A DNA stretch of 64,000 bases. Origin: Rhodococcus sp. WMMA185. Its GTDB lineage: Bacteria; Actinomycetota; Actinomycetes; Mycobacteriales; Mycobacteriaceae. The position numbers and the translations under genes are program-made. The notes below the pieces were generated by a model. The model was not told where the DNA came from, did not search any database, and was given only the letters and a program-made list of their open reading frames with translations. Below are positions 8,714-19,518 of this stretch, piece by piece. The stretch spans positions 868,001 through 932,000 of the forward strand of contig NZ_CP017014.1 of assembly GCF_001767395.1 (NCBI RefSeq). Reading direction: 5' to 3'. Every line of letters starts with the position of its first letter. Position 1 is the stretch's first letter.

Positions 8714-10175
8714 GACGCACCTCCAGGCCTCCGAATTTGACATCTGCGTTCAGGGTCAAGATGTGACCGCCGATGCCGTCGGCGCCGCCGTCGATGCCGT
8801 CACCGAGGCAGTTGGAGTCGCCGAACACGACCGTGCAGTGGTTCTCGACATCCATGTCCGGCGGGAGTATCACCTCGACCTCACCGAACCTTCCGCTGAC
8901 GTCGACCGTCTTGTCCTCGGTGAGGGTGACGTTTCTCAAGTCGAGCGTGAAGCTGCCGAACTTGCCGGAATAGGCGGGCTGGATGCCGGCTGCGGTCACG
9001 GGAGCCCAGGTTCGGTCGCCCACATCGTCGCTGTTGAAGTCCACCGACCCGACGAGCGATGCGAGGACTACGAACCCGATCAGCGGGCCTGCGAAGACGA
9101 GGAGTCCGTAGCCCCTGCGCAGGAAGCCGCCGATCAGTAGTCCGACTGCGATGATGGCGAGCGCGATGGCGCCGATACGACTGGGGTTCAGCCACTCCGA
9201 TCCGGTGGCTGCCGATACGGCGGTCGCCGCGGCTGCGGCGAGAATCGCCAATCCGATCACCGTGGTGGTCAACCGTGAACGTCGGCGTTCGGGTGGCGGC
9301 TCGTCAGCGGTGTCTTTCTCCGGTTCAGGAAGGTCCCACGCGAATGGGGCCACGCCGAGCGGGTCCCACGCGGGCGGTCCCTGTTCGAGCGGGGTCGGGG
9401 GTTCCGGAGGTGTCTCGACCTGCGGATCCGAGGGCGGCGTCTTCTCGAACGTGACCGGATTCGATTCGGCGGCAGCAGTTTCAGAGGTAGCAGACTCGGC
9501 TGCGCTCTCGTCCGGGACGGGAGGGGTGTATGGCGTGTAGGAGGTGGGCATCGTGGTGTTCGGACCGTAAGCACCGGCTCCGAACTGGTGGGGGCCGAAC
9601 TGACCGGGTCCATATTGACCGGTTCCATGCTGACCGGCTCCGAACTGACCGGGGCCGAACTGACCGGGTCCGAACTGGTTGGGTGGGAAGCCCGCCCCGG
9701 GATACCCGAGGCCTCCGCCGGGAGTCGAAACTGCGGCCGGCAATGGCGGCGGTGTCGGCTGTCGCTGATAGAGCAGCCACAGTCCGCCGAGCATCAGCAT
9801 CATGCTGATGAGCCCGGAGCCGCCGAGACCGACTCCGATGGGTCCGACTGTGCTCAGTGCGATGGCCAATGCCACGAGGAGCACGACTGTCTTGGTACCC
9901 GAATCGGAACTGTGACCGCGTCCCATCAGGGACTCCGCGGGTGACGCGGCGTCACCGGACTTGGCAAGAGTGAGCCAGCCCGCCAGATACAGGAGCACAC
10001 CGGTACCGCCGAAGAGGGTGGCCAGGACGAAGGCGACTCGTATCAGTACGGGGTCGACACCGTAGCGGTATCCGATACCCGCACAGACACCTGCGACGTG
10101 GCCGCGGCGGGGCAGTCGTACCGGCCGGGTGCGCCACAGATCCTGTAGCTGTTCTTGGAAGCTCCCATTGGTCAT
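8706..10175 (-). CDS. esrI: PspC-domain membrane protein, EsrI-like inhibitor of the envelope-stress two-component system
   Basis: ATG at 10175 gives 489 residues starting MTNGSFQEQLQDLW. Residues 20-72 form a PspC domain (GHVAGVCAGIGYRYGVDPVLIRVAFVLATLFGG). Two further membrane segments lie near residues 97-137. Then comes a Gly/Gln/Phe-rich region at about 167-206 with repeated GQFGP units, a Pro-rich linker, three more membrane segments, and a C-terminal domain resembling the cell-wall-active antibiotic response/LiaF type (FGEVEVILPPDMDVENHC). In Corynebacterium glutamicum, EsrI is a PspC protein divergent from esrSR that inhibits EsrS when there is no envelope stress. The identical divergent layout here supports the name. 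Confidence 0.8.
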   Translation of the reverse strand: MTNGSFQEQLQDLWRTRPVRLPRRGHVAGVCAGIGYRYGVDPVLIRVAFVLATLFGGTGVLLYLAGWLTLAKSGDAASPAESLMGRGHSSDSGTKTVVLLVALAIALSTVGPIGVGLGGSGLISMMLMLGGLWLLYQRQPTPPPLPAAVSTPGGGLGYPGAGFPPNQFGPGQFGPGQFGAGQHGTGQYGPGQFGPHQFGAGAYGPNTTMPTSYTPYTPPVPDESAAESATSETAAAESNPVTFEKTPPSDPQVETPPEPPTPLEQGPPAWDPLGVAPFAWDLPEPEKDTADEPPPERRRSRLTTTVIGLAILAAAAATAVSAATGSEWLNPSRIGAIALAIIAVGLLIGGFLRRGYGLLVFAGPLIGFVVLASLVGSVDFNSDDVGDRTWAPVTAAGIQPAYSGKFGSFTLDLRNVTLTEDKTVDVSGRFGEVEVILPPDMDVENHCTVVFGDSNCLGDGIDGGADGIGGHILTLNADVKFGGLEVRRG

Positions 10176-10357
10176 ACGGTTATATTTGCGGTCGCCGGGG
10201 TCTGTGCACATCGGGAACTACCCTGATCTTTGCAGTGGATGCGGGCGGCGACACGTCAGGAAGTCAGGGTTGGCCCCTGATGTCCGCGGCCTCGCCATCA
10301 TGCAAGTATCGAGAAGTGCAACCTGTGTCGAACATAGCCGGGAGTGGTGGTGCCCCC

Positions 10358-11626
10358 GTGACGGCTCCCGTGCCACCAGGTGTCGCCACGCCGCGGCTCG
10401 AGCGCCGGGCCGGTGGCCGGATCGTCGGCGGTGTGGCCGGTGGTATCGCTGATCACCTCGGTGTCGAGGTATTGAAGGTTCGCATCGCGTTCGTCTGCCT
10501 CGCGGCGCTCGCCGGCGCGGGGATCGTCGGCTACGGGTTGCTGTGGCTCTTCACAACCGCGGGTTCGGATACGCAGAAGCCCAGCCCCGCCGATCGGCGG
10601 AGGGCGTACGGCCTGATCGCAATCGGTTTGGCCGGCGCGTCCGGGTTGTCGTGGTTGTTCAGCGGCCGGGTGGGTTCGGTGATCGGGCCGATCATCGTGG
10701 TCGCCGTGGGTGCTGCGCTGGTGTGGCGCGAGTTCGACTCGGAGGGACCGCGCACCGTCATCGGTCTGCCCCAGCGACCTACCGTCCTCACGTGGGCGAG
10801 GGTCGTGGGTGGCGTGACACTGATCGTGTCCGGTCTCGGCGTGGTGATTCTCGCGCAGGTCGACATCGAAGCGCTGCGGTCGTCGTTGCTGGCCGTGCTG
10901 GTCACCCTGGTCGGTGCGGGCCTGTTGACGGTGCCTCTGTGGCTGCGGCTGTGGCGTGCACTGGGAGCCGAGCGGGCGGCCCGCATCCGCAACGAAGAAC
11001 GCGAAGAGATCGCTTCGCATCTGCACGACTCGGTTCTACAGACCCTTGCGCTCATCCAGAAGCGGGCCGAGTATCCGCAGGAGGTCGCCCGACTCGCGCG
11101 TGGCCAAGAGCGGGAGTTGAGAAAGTGGCTGTTCAGTGGGGGAGACGTCGACCATGCGAGCCTCGCGGAGGCGCTGCGCATCATCTCCGGGGAGGTCGAA
11201 GATCAGCACGGCGTGACGGTGCGACCGGTGACCGTAGGAGACGTGAGTCTCGACGGTAACGGAACGGGTGAAGGCCTGGCGAAGGAGAGCTTTACCGCGG
11301 TTCTCGGGGCGACGAGAGAGGCTCTGGTCAACGCGGCCAAGCACTCCGGCGAGACGGATATCAATCTGTTCGCCGAGGCCGAGCAAGAGCAGGTGAGTGT
11401 ATTCGTCCGGGATCGCGGTGTCGGATTCGACGTCGACGAGGTGCCGACCGATCGCCAGGGGCTCTCGAAGTCGATCCGCGCGCGCATCGAGCGTCGCGGT
11501 GGGAAAGTCGACGTGCGCTCGTCACCAGGGAAAGGAACAGAGGTGCGGATCTTCATGCCGAGGGGTGGACGGTCGCGGCCTGGGGCCACGGCACCGGAGG
11601 AGTCGGACGCTGCCAGCCGTGGGTAG
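10358..11626 (+). CDS. esrS: Sensor histidine kinase with N-terminal PspC domain, EsrS-like
   Basis: From GTG 10358 the product is 422 residues (GTG 10325 is an alternative). Residues 15-70 are a PspC domain (GGRIVGGVAGGIADHLGVEVLKVRIAF) with a membrane helix, followed by four further hydrophobic segments. The phosphoacceptor box is EEIASHLHDSVLQTLALIQKRA (HisKA_3 class). The ATPase domain shows TREALVNAAKHSG (N box) and VRDRGVGFD (G1). A PspC domain fused to a histidine kinase is the distinctive trait of EsrS of Corynebacterium, which responds to antibiotics that block the lipid II cycle. The gene is divergent from esrI and followed by the response regulator. Confidence 0.85.
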   Translation: MTAPVPPGVATPRLERRAGGRIVGGVAGGIADHLGVEVLKVRIAFVCLAALAGAGIVGYGLLWLFTTAGSDTQKPSPADRRRAYGLIAIGLAGASGLSWLFSGRVGSVIGPIIVVAVGAALVWREFDSEGPRTVIGLPQRPTVLTWARVVGGVTLIVSGLGVVILAQVDIEALRSSLLAVLVTLVGAGLLTVPLWLRLWRALGAERAARIRNEEREEIASHLHDSVLQTLALIQKRAEYPQEVARLARGQERELRKWLFSGGDVDHASLAEALRIISGEVEDQHGVTVRPVTVGDVSLDGNGTGEGLAKESFTAVLGATREALVNAAKHSGETDINLFAEAEQEQVSVFVRDRGVGFDVDEVPTDRQGLSKSIRARIERRGGKVDVRSSPGKGTEVRIFMPRGGRSRPGATAPEESDAASRG

Positions 11627-11705
11627 GACGCGGGTTGTCCTGGATTCACGTGTTCGTCCCCTAGAGTGGGTTGACCATTCACGCCCACACCGAGGGACAG
11701 CCGCA

Positions 11706-12365
11706 GTGACTTTGCCGCAAACGCCGCCGTATCGAGTCTTTCTCGTCGATGATCATGCCGTTTTCCGGTCGGGTGTCCGCGCCGAGCTCGGAAGGGAAGC
11801 CGATATGGAGGTGGTGGGGGAGGCCAACGGCGTCGCGGAGGCGGTCGCCGGGATCAACTCCACCGCACCGCATGTCGTGCTGCTCGACGTTCACATGCCC
11901 GACGGCGGCGGTGTCGCGGTGTTGCGGGGTATCGAGTCGGGCCCGGTGTGCCTGGCCTTGAGCGTGTCCGACGCCGCCGAAGACGTGATCGCGGTGATTC
12001 GGGCCGGTGCCCGTGGGTATGTGACCAAGTCGATCTCCGGTGGCGAACTGGCTGACGGGGTGCGCCGGGTTGCCGGTGGTGACGCCGTGTTCAGTCCTCG
12101 ACTCGCGGGTTTCGTGTTGGACTCGTTCACCGGACGTTCGAATGCTCCCGAACCGCAATTGGATCCGGAGCTCGATTCACTGACCCCGCGCGAGTTGGAG
12201 GTTCTGCGCCTACTCGCCCGTGGCTATACGTACCGGGAGATCGCCGAAGAACTGGTGATTTCGGTGAAGACGGTGGAAACCCACGCGTCCAACGTGCTGC
12301 GGAAGACGCAGCAGTCCAACCGAAATGCGCTCACGAGATGGGCGCACCGCCGTCGGATCGACTGA
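11706..12365 (+). CDS. esrR: LuxR/NarL-family response regulator, EsrR-like
   Basis: GTG at 11706 gives 219 residues. The receiver domain shows the acidic pair in RVFLVDDHAVFR, the phosphorylatable Asp in VVLLDVHMPDGGG and the conserved Lys in GARGYVTKS. The C-terminal LuxR helix-turn-helix is LTPRELEVLRLLARGYTYREIAEELVISVKTVETHASNVLRK. It lies 79 bases after the PspC-kinase gene and should be its cognate regulator. The 3' end of the gene, encoding RRID and the stop, is the first copy of a 28-bp tandem repeat. Confidence 0.88.
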   Translation: MTLPQTPPYRVFLVDDHAVFRSGVRAELGREADMEVVGEANGVAEAVAGINSTAPHVVLLDVHMPDGGGVAVLRGIESGPVCLALSVSDAAEDVIAVIRAGARGYVTKSISGGELADGVRRVAGGDAVFSPRLAGFVLDSFTGRSNAPEPQLDPELDSLTPRELEVLRLLARGYTYREIAEELVISVKTVETHASNVLRKTQQSNRNALTRWAHRRRID

Positions 12366-12427
12366 TCCGCCACTAGACCGTCGGATCGACTGATCCGCCA
12401 CTAGACCGTCGGATCGACTGATCCGCC
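12351..12427 (+). repeat. 28-bp tandem repeat, 2.75 copies, overlapping the esrR stop codon
   Basis: Units start at 12351, 12379 and 12407; the last is truncated after 21 bases. All copies are identical. Each contains the perfect palindrome CGGATC-GACT-GATCCG, so three small hairpins stand in the gap between convergent esrR and the Ser/Thr kinase gene. The first unit includes the last codons of esrR, so the repeat arose by duplicating the gene's own 3' end. It may act as a bidirectional terminator. Confidence 0.9.
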
Positions 12428-12436
12428 CACGTGGCG

Positions 12437-13648
<1,212 letters not shown>

Positions 13649-13749
13649 GAGTTCAGGTTAGTAGATGGGAGAGGCGCCGAATTCGCTAACGGTCGGGCCC
13701 GAAGATTCGGGATTCACTTGACGAGCCTTCGCCGACCGGCTTTACTGGG

Positions 13750-13777
13750 ACTAGTTCGAAAATATGTTCGAACTAGT
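13750..13777 (+). promoter_or_regulatory. LexA (SOS) box upstream of imuA'-imuB
   Basis: Bases 13756-13771 read TCGAAAATATGTTCGA, one mismatch from the actinobacterial/Bacillus LexA consensus TCGAAC-N4-GTTCGA. The box sits inside a longer inverted repeat with 11-base arms (ACTAGTTCGAA and TTCGAACTAGT). It lies about 80 bases before the imuA' start and should make the operon damage-inducible. Confidence 0.85.
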
Positions 13778-13853
13778 GACTGTTTGCACTAGTTCCTGTT
13801 CGAGCCGCGCCTTCCCCGTGGTAGCCAACCGTTGTTGATACCGAGCGTCGGGG

Positions 13854-14735
13854 GTGTCGAATTTGGCTGAAGAAATGGCCTGTGAGCCAGGGCGTTCCGA
13901 ACGGTCGGAACTCTCCGGCTTGTCCCGGCAGGAGCGCCTGGACTACCTCAGACGGCGGATGGCGGCTGTTCCGGCCCGCGGCGAGTCGATGGCCCCCCGA
14001 CTCCCGGGGGAGAACTCGTTTCGCGTGATGGGTGCATCTGCGACTTCTGCGCCTTCAGTGCCTTTCGGGGCTTCCGGCTCCGACGCTGTCGGGGTGCTTC
14101 CTGTTCCGACAGCACTGGCCGAGCTTCTTCCCCGACGTGGGCTGACGCGCGGTTCCGTGGTGGCGGTGTCGGGTGCTGCCTCGCTTCTGCTGGGACTGGT
14201 CGCGTCCGTGACCGCGGGCGGGGGCCATGTCGCGGTGATCGGGCACCCCAGGCTCGGGATTCTGGCAGCGGTCGAGATGGGGGCGAGGCTCGAACGGTTG
14301 GCATTGATCCCCGACCCCGGCGCCGATCCGGTAGAGATCGCTGCGGTGCTACTGGACGGAATGGACCTGGTGGTGCTCGGACTGGGAGGGGCATCAGTTG
14401 CGCCGTCCAGGGCACGCGCGGTGGTGGCTCGGGCGCGGAGTAAGGGGTCGACCTTGGTAGTCACGGATGGTCACTGGGATGGCGTGGAGATGCGACTCGA
14501 CGCCCAGGTCCGCGGTTACACGGGATTGGGCAATGGATCCCAGGACCGGGGATGCGGGCGGTTGCGTGCCCTCAGCTTGGTGGTATGTGCCAGGGGGCGG
14601 GCGTTCCAGCCGTGCACCACCAGGCTGGACGTGCGATCGGAGCAGGGGCGGGTGCAGTGGGTGGGTACTTCGGAACCGGTGGTCGCGCTCGAGGCAGGTC
14701 TTCCCGCAGAGCCGACGGTGGTGGTGGGATTGTGA
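13854..14735 (+). CDS. imuA: ImuA' mutasome protein (RecA-fold-like accessory of translesion synthesis)
   Basis: The 293-residue product starts at GTG 13854. It has a low-complexity N-terminus, then a RecA/SulA-like fold region: [36 protein letters not shown] resembles a Walker-A region without the canonical GKT, and [35 protein letters not shown] matches the ImuA family. In mycobacteria ImuA' (Rv3395c) works with ImuB and DnaE2 in damage-induced mutagenesis. The stop overlaps the imuB start by GTGA, so the pair is translationally coupled, and the LexA box upstream fits SOS control. Confidence 0.85.
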   Translation: MSNLAEEMACEPGRSERSELSGLSRQERLDYLRRRMAAVPARGESMAPRLPGENSFRVMGASATSAPSVPFGASGSDAVGVLPVPTALAELLPRRGLTRGSVVAVSGAASLLLGLVASVTAGGGHVAVIGHPRLGILAAVEMGARLERLALIPDPGADPVEIAAVLLDGMDLVVLGLGGASVAPSRARAVVARARSKGSTLVVTDGHWDGVEMRLDAQVRGYTGLGNGSQDRGCGRLRALSLVVCARGRAFQPCTTRLDVRSEQGRVQWVGTSEPVVALEAGLPAEPTVVVGL

Positions 14736-16285
14736 GCCGGGTGCTGGCGTTGTGGTGTCCCGACTGGCCCGCGGTTGCGGCCGCGGCGTCGGCCGACCTC
14801 TCGCCGACTCATCCGGTGGCGGTGACGTCGGGTAACCGGGTGGTCGCCTGCTCTGCGACGGCCAGGGCGGATGGGGTGCGTCGTGGCCTGCGCCGGCGAG
14901 AGTCCCAGGCGCGGTGTCCCCGGTTGTATGTGGTGACAGCCGATCCCGACCGCGATGCGCGGTTGTTCGAACCAGTGGCCTCTGCGGTCGATGCGGTAGC
15001 ACCTGGTGTCGAAGTGTTGCGTTCGGGTCTCGTGGTGCTCCCGGCCCGCGGTGTCGCCCGATACTTCGGTTCGGAGGAAACTGCCGCGGAGCGGTTGGTG
15101 GATCAGGTGTCGACGGTGGGGGTGGAATGCCAGGTCGGTATCGCGGATCAGCTGTCCACGGCCGTGATCGCCGCGCGCAGAGCGGCACTCGTGCCGCCCG
15201 GTGAGGGAGCGGACTTTCTGGCGCCGCTTCCGATGCGGGAACTTGCGGCCGAACCGAGCCTCGCGGCGCCTCACCGGGGCGAGCTGGTCGACCTGTTGCA
15301 TCGGCTCGGGTTGCGTACCGTCGGTGCCTTCGCCGCGCTGTCGGCGAGCGATGTGGCTTCGCGGTTCGGAACCGATGCGGTGCTGGCGCACCGGGTTGCG
15401 CGTGGTGAGCCGGAGCGCCCGCCGTCGGCGAGGCCGTTGCCTCCCGACCTGGACGTGGAGGAGCACTGCGATCCGGTGATCGAACGAGTCGATGCCGCCG
15501 CCTTCGCGGGGCGCGCGTTGGCGGAGAAACTTCACCGCGCGCTGTCGGACGCCGCGGTGGCCTGTACCCGGCTGTCGATATCGGCGATCACCTGCAATGG
15601 CGAGCAACTGTGCCGTACCTGGAGGTGCGCGGAACCGTTGACCCCGGAGGCGACCGCCGACCGGGTGCGGTGGCAACTGGATGGGTGGCTGACCGGGCGT
15701 AGCGAGAAGCGACCCACCGCCGGGATCGCCGTCCTGAGACTCGAACCGGTGGAAGTGGTGGCAGCAGGCGCCCTGCAGTTGGGACTGTGGGGTGGGGTCG
15801 GAGATCAGGACGAGCGGGCCCGCCGGTCACTGGTGCGAGTGCAGGGGCTGCTCGGTGGGGACGCCGTGCAGGTGGGCGTCCTCAGCGGTGGGCGAGGACC
15901 CGCGGAGCGCATCACACTTCTGCCGCTGGGAGATGAGTTGATTCCTCGCAACGATCCGTCGGAGCCATGGCCGGGCGCGCTGCCGGAACCGGCGCCTGCT
16001 GCGGTGCCGACGGCGAACCCGCAGGTGTGGATGGCGGACGAGCGGGGTATGGCTGTGACAGTTACCGAGCGTGGCGTATTCAGCGCTTCTCCAGCACGGT
16101 TGCGGTGGGGAAGCCGAGAGTGGGCGGTGTGTGGATGGGCCGGGCCGTGGCCGGTGGACGAATGGTGGTGGGACCCTCCTGCCGCTCGGTCTGCAGCCAG
16201 GGCGCAGGTGCTGTTGGAACAGTCGCGGGCACTGCTGCTGATCTGCACAGAAGGGCACTGGGTGGTGGAGGGGATCTATGAATAA
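14732..16285 (+). CDS. imuB: ImuB, catalytically inactive Y-family polymerase homologue
   Basis: GTG at 14732 gives 517 residues. The N-terminus [16 protein letters not shown] occupies the place of the Y-family active-site motif but lacks its acidic residues, as expected of ImuB, which is a scaffold rather than a polymerase. The little-finger region is followed by LQLGLWGG (about residue 350), a beta-clamp-binding motif like the QLPLWG of the M. tuberculosis protein. The C-terminus is the ImuB-specific domain thought to bind ImuA' and DnaE2. It overlaps imuA' by 4 nt and shares its LexA-controlled promoter. Confidence 0.88.
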   Translation: MSRVLALWCPDWPAVAAAASADLSPTHPVAVTSGNRVVACSATARADGVRRGLRRRESQARCPRLYVVTADPDRDARLFEPVASAVDAVAPGVEVLRSGLVVLPARGVARYFGSEETAAERLVDQVSTVGVECQVGIADQLSTAVIAARRAALVPPGEGADFLAPLPMRELAAEPSLAAPHRGELVDLLHRLGLRTVGAFAALSASDVASRFGTDAVLAHRVARGEPERPPSARPLPPDLDVEEHCDPVIERVDAAAFAGRALAEKLHRALSDAAVACTRLSISAITCNGEQLCRTWRCAEPLTPEATADRVRWQLDGWLTGRSEKRPTAGIAVLRLEPVEVVAAGALQLGLWGGVGDQDERARRSLVRVQGLLGGDAVQVGVLSGGRGPAERITLLPLGDELIPRNDPSEPWPGALPEPAPAAVPTANPQVWMADERGMAVTVTERGVFSASPARLRWGSREWAVCGWAGPWPVDEWWWDPPAARSAARAQVLLEQSRALLLICTEGHWVVEGIYE

Positions 16286-16342
16286 GGAATACGGAACATC
16301 TGTGATTCCGAACCGTTCCCTATCTGGAAGGGGCCGCGCAAA

Positions 16343-16717
16343 ATGATCTCTTTCAACCACACCATCGTCGCCGCCAAGGACAAACAGGAGTCGGCGAGGT
16401 TCTTGACCACCTTGTTCGGGCTGCCGGACGCCATGCCCTTCGGGCACTTCCTGGCCGTGGAGTTGTACAACGGAGTGTCTCTGGACTTCATGGACGCCGA
16501 TGATTTCCCGTCGCAGCATTACGCTTTCCTCGTCGGTGAGGACGATTTCGATCGGATCTACGGACAAATCGTCGAGCGAGGTCTCGACCACTGGGCCGAC
16601 CCACGGCAGACGCAGCCGGGAGCCATCAACACCAGAGATGGTGGACGCGGTGTCTATTTCCACGACCCGTCCGGTCACCTTCTGGAGATCATCACGCGAC
16701 CCTACGGGGTGACCTGA
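16343..16717 (+). CDS. VOC (glyoxalase/bleomycin-resistance fold) protein
   Basis: The 124-residue protein, starting ISFNHTIVAAKDKQESARFLTTLFGLPDAMPFGHF, has the paired beta-alpha-beta-beta-beta layout of the vicinal-oxygen-chelate superfamily, with metal-ligand candidates His6, a mid-chain Glu and HLLEIITRPYG at the end. It has a single VOC module, so it should dimerise. Substrate not predictable. ATG 16343 follows the imuB stop by 57 bases; GGAAGGGG at 16326-16333 could serve as ribosome binding site. Confidence 0.75.
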   Translation: MISFNHTIVAAKDKQESARFLTTLFGLPDAMPFGHFLAVELYNGVSLDFMDADDFPSQHYAFLVGEDDFDRIYGQIVERGLDHWADPRQTQPGAINTRDGGRGVYFHDPSGHLLEIITRPYGVT

Positions 16718-16759
16718 TAACTCATAGCCGGGTCGTCGTCGCCACTACTCTGGGATCTC

Positions 16760-17545
16760 GTGCACACGCGCAGGATCACTTCGACGCAAGCCGGCATCGA
16801 CATCGCCTACTGGGACAGCTACGACCTTCCTTCATCGAATTCTGCTGACGTCCATCCCGTTCCCGTCGTCCTGGTGCACGGGATGGGCGGTGACGGCGGA
16901 ACCTGGGATCGCTTCGCCCGAGCCCTCATCGGCAGTGGGCGACGTGTCATCGTCCTCGACTTGCGCGGGCACGGTCGCAGCGCACGGGCCGCGTCGTATC
17001 TGTTCGAGGATTTCGGTGCCGATCTCGTCGAGCTGTGTGACAACCTCGACATGGACCGGGTGGACTTCGTCGGCCACTCACTTGGTGGGCATGCGGCCTC
17101 TCTCGCCGCGCAGGCCCGACCCGCGCTGGTTCGGCGGATGGCGATCGAGGAGGCCCCGCTTCCTTTGCGCCCCGGGGATCCGGTGCAGATTTTCGCGCAC
17201 AAGCTTCCGTCGCCCACTGAACTGTGGCACGCGACCACCAGTCTGATCCGGCACCCACGCGCCGCATTCGCTTTCGATCGTTCGATGACGGCCTCCGCGC
17301 TCGAGCAGTTCCGTCGTCCGAATCCGTTGTGGTGGAACAGGTTGTCACAGATTGAGGCCGAGACGCTGATCTTGCGCGGTGGTTCTGGCGGAATGGTCGA
17401 TCCCCACAGGCTCGAGTCGGCGGTAGCGGCGATACCCAAGTGTCGTGTCGTGGTATTTCCCGGTGGACACAGCATTCACCGCGACCGTTACGACGACTTC
17501 GCAGGAGTAACGATTCCGTTCCTGATGGCGCCCGAATCACGCTGA
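16760..17545 (+). CDS. Alpha/beta hydrolase
   Basis: The 261-residue protein starts at GTG 16760. It shows VVLVHGMGGDGGTWD (oxyanion region), the nucleophile elbow VDFVGHSLGGHAAS, a late Asp in GGSGGMVDPH and the catalytic His in FPGGHSIHRD. Cytosolic, no signal peptide. Likely an esterase or C-C hydrolase of unknown substrate. Confidence 0.8.
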   Translation: MHTRRITSTQAGIDIAYWDSYDLPSSNSADVHPVPVVLVHGMGGDGGTWDRFARALIGSGRRVIVLDLRGHGRSARAASYLFEDFGADLVELCDNLDMDRVDFVGHSLGGHAASLAAQARPALVRRMAIEEAPLPLRPGDPVQIFAHKLPSPTELWHATTSLIRHPRAAFAFDRSMTASALEQFRRPNPLWWNRLSQIEAETLILRGGSGGMVDPHRLESAVAAIPKCRVVVFPGGHSIHRDRYDDFAGVTIPFLMAPESR

Positions 17546-17696
17546 CAAAAGTCCGCAAATGTAAACCATGGCTCGTCGGACTGGACTAGCGTAGGTGGAA
17601 AGGCGGGGCTGGAAACATCATGGTTGCCGCCGCAGCATGAGCGCACTGAATGGCAGACGTTCGATGAGTGTCTGCACGTCGGAAAGAAGGCTCACG

Positions 17697-18695
17697 ATGT
17701 CGACAATCATCCCCGGACGGCCCTACGCGCCAGGTAGGGAGGGGTTCAGTTCACTCCGGTCTGGCGGGCTCAACTGGGATGCCTTTCCGTTGCGACTGTT
17801 CGCGAAGGGCAATGCCAAGTTCTGGAACCCGACCGACCTCGATTTCAGCAAGGAAGCGGAGGACTGGGAGGGGCTCAACAGTGAGCAGCAGCGCAGCTCC
17901 ACGTTTCTGTGCGCGCAGTTCATCGCCGGCGAGGAGGCCGTCACGGAGGATATTCAACCCTTCATGAAGGCCATGGCGGCCGAGGGACGGTTCGGCGACG
18001 AAATGTATCTGACCCAGTTCTGCTTCGAGGAAGCCAAGCACACCCAGGTGTTTCGGTTGTGGATGGATGCGGTCGGCCTGACGGACGACCTGCACCCGTT
18101 CGTCGCCGACAATCCGTACTACCGGCAACTGTTCTACGAGGAGCTGCCGGGATCGCTGGCCGTGCTCGAGACCGATCCCAGCCCGGCCAATCAGGTGCGG
18201 GCAAGCGTGACCTACAACCACGTCATCGAGGGAAGCCTCGCGCTCACCGGCTATTACGCATGGCAGAAGGTATGCACGACGCGGGGAATCATGCCCGGAA
18301 TGCAGGAACTCGTCCGCAAGATCGGCGACGACGAACGACGTCACATGGCTTGGGGCACTTTCACGTGCCGCCGGCACGTGGCGGCCGACGACAGCAACTG
18401 GAATGTGGTCCAGGAGCGGATGGCGGAATTGATGCCGCTCGCGTTGGGCATGATCGACTGGGTCAACAACCAGTTCGAGGTTCAGCCGTACGGGCTCGAC
18501 GAACAGGAGTTCCTCGACTACGCCGCAGACAGGGCGCAGCGCCGACTCTCGGCGATCGAGTCGGCGCGTGGACGTCCGATCCAGGAGATCGACCTCGACT
18601 ACTCACCCGAGGCACTCGAAGAGCGCTTCGGCGAGGAGGATGCCAAAGCGCTGTCCGACGCCGTGGCCGCGAGTGAGGCCGAGGCACAGGACTGA
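17697..18695 (+). CDS. R2-like ligand-binding oxidase (R2lox, Mn/Fe)
   Basis: ATG 17697, preceded by GAAAGAAGG, gives 332 residues. The ferritin-like fold shows six metal ligands in order: Glu in [10 protein letters not shown], Glu and His in [11 protein letters not shown], Glu in [12 protein letters not shown], and Glu and His in [10 protein letters not shown]. The Val of EEAVTED and the Tyr of LTGYYAW are at the positions that form the Val-Tyr ether cross-link in M. tuberculosis R2lox (Rv0233). This family assembles a Mn/Fe cofactor, binds a fatty-acid-like ligand and is not a ribonucleotide reductase subunit despite frequent annotation as NrdB. Its physiological reaction is unknown. Confidence 0.87.
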   Translation: MSTIIPGRPYAPGREGFSSLRSGGLNWDAFPLRLFAKGNAKFWNPTDLDFSKEAEDWEGLNSEQQRSSTFLCAQFIAGEEAVTEDIQPFMKAMAAEGRFGDEMYLTQFCFEEAKHTQVFRLWMDAVGLTDDLHPFVADNPYYRQLFYEELPGSLAVLETDPSPANQVRASVTYNHVIEGSLALTGYYAWQKVCTTRGIMPGMQELVRKIGDDERRHMAWGTFTCRRHVAADDSNWNVVQERMAELMPLALGMIDWVNNQFEVQPYGLDEQEFLDYAADRAQRRLSAIESARGRPIQEIDLDYSPEALEERFGEEDAKALSDAVAASEAEAQD

Positions 18696-18711
18696 AGGGC
18701 TCGTGGGTGCC

Positions 18712-19518
18712 TCACTCCACGACGGCGCCCACGTTCTTCTTCGCAAGCCACGACAAGATGTAGTCGGCGACCTCACGCCACCCGTGGTCGATGACCAGCG
18801 AGTGGCCTCGGTCGTCGAACACCTTGTACTCGTTGACCGTCGGCGCTTTCCGGTATCGGCGGAACGAGCTGCGTGAACTCGCCTCCGGCACGGCCCTGTC
18901 TTCGCCGCCACCCACGATGAGCAGGGGGCCGCGATCAGCGGAGACATCGACGGCGGTGGGGCTGTTCGGGAGGAAGTTGGCAGTGGCGGCTTCGAAGAGC
19001 GGCCTGCCGGGCGCCGGGATCACGTAGCGGTCGTAGAGCTCGTCGGATTCCTCCACAGGAAGGGCGTTGCCGAACATGCTGTGGAACGAGTTCTTCGTAT
19101 GAATGTGAGTGCCACGGTAGTTCGAGATTCTCGACACAATGGGAAGAACCCCCAGCAGTTGCGGGAGCGGCAGGCGGAGCACCCCTTTCATCTGCGCAGG
19201 ATCGATCGCGATCGCGGCAGCAGCGAGCTTGCGCCCCAGCAGTTTCTGTGCGACGAGACCCCCGAACGAGTGGCCGATGACTACTGGCACGGCGCCCAGT
19301 TCCGCAATCACTCCCGCAAAATGTTCGGTAACCTCCTCGACCCCGCAGCCACCGATCGGGCCGGGGTTCGCACGAGTTTCGGCGACGGTGGGCCCGTCTC
19401 CCGGCCAGCCGGGGTTGTGCGGCTCGTAGCCCTTCTCGCGGAAGAGCTCGACCCACGGGTCCCAGCTGCTGCCGTGCAGCCACAGCCCGTGAATGAAGAC
19501 GACGGGAATGTTCGGCAT
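18712..19518 (-). CDS. Alpha/beta hydrolase
   Basis: The 268-residue protein begins MPNIPVVFIHGLWLHGSSWDPW. It carries the nucleophile motif VVIGHSFGGLVAQ, an Asp in GGGEDRAVP and the His in DDRGHSLVIDHGW. It is convergent with the R2lox gene, with 16 bases between stops. Cytosolic. Substrate unknown; the Arg/Asn-rich lid region gives no clue. Confidence 0.8.
   Translation of the reverse strand: MPNIPVVFIHGLWLHGSSWDPWVELFREKGYEPHNPGWPGDGPTVAETRANPGPIGGCGVEEVTEHFAGVIAELGAVPVVIGHSFGGLVAQKLLGRKLAAAAIAIDPAQMKGVLRLPLPQLLGVLPIVSRISNYRGTHIHTKNSFHSMFGNALPVEESDELYDRYVIPAPGRPLFEAATANFLPNSPTAVDVSADRGPLLIVGGGEDRAVPEASSRSSFRRYRKAPTVNEYKVFDDRGHSLVIDHGWREVADYILSWLAKKNVGAVVE

Noticed and set aside
12351-12427. 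Possible CRISPR array
   Set aside because: Repeats are directly adjacent without spacers and there are no cas genes.
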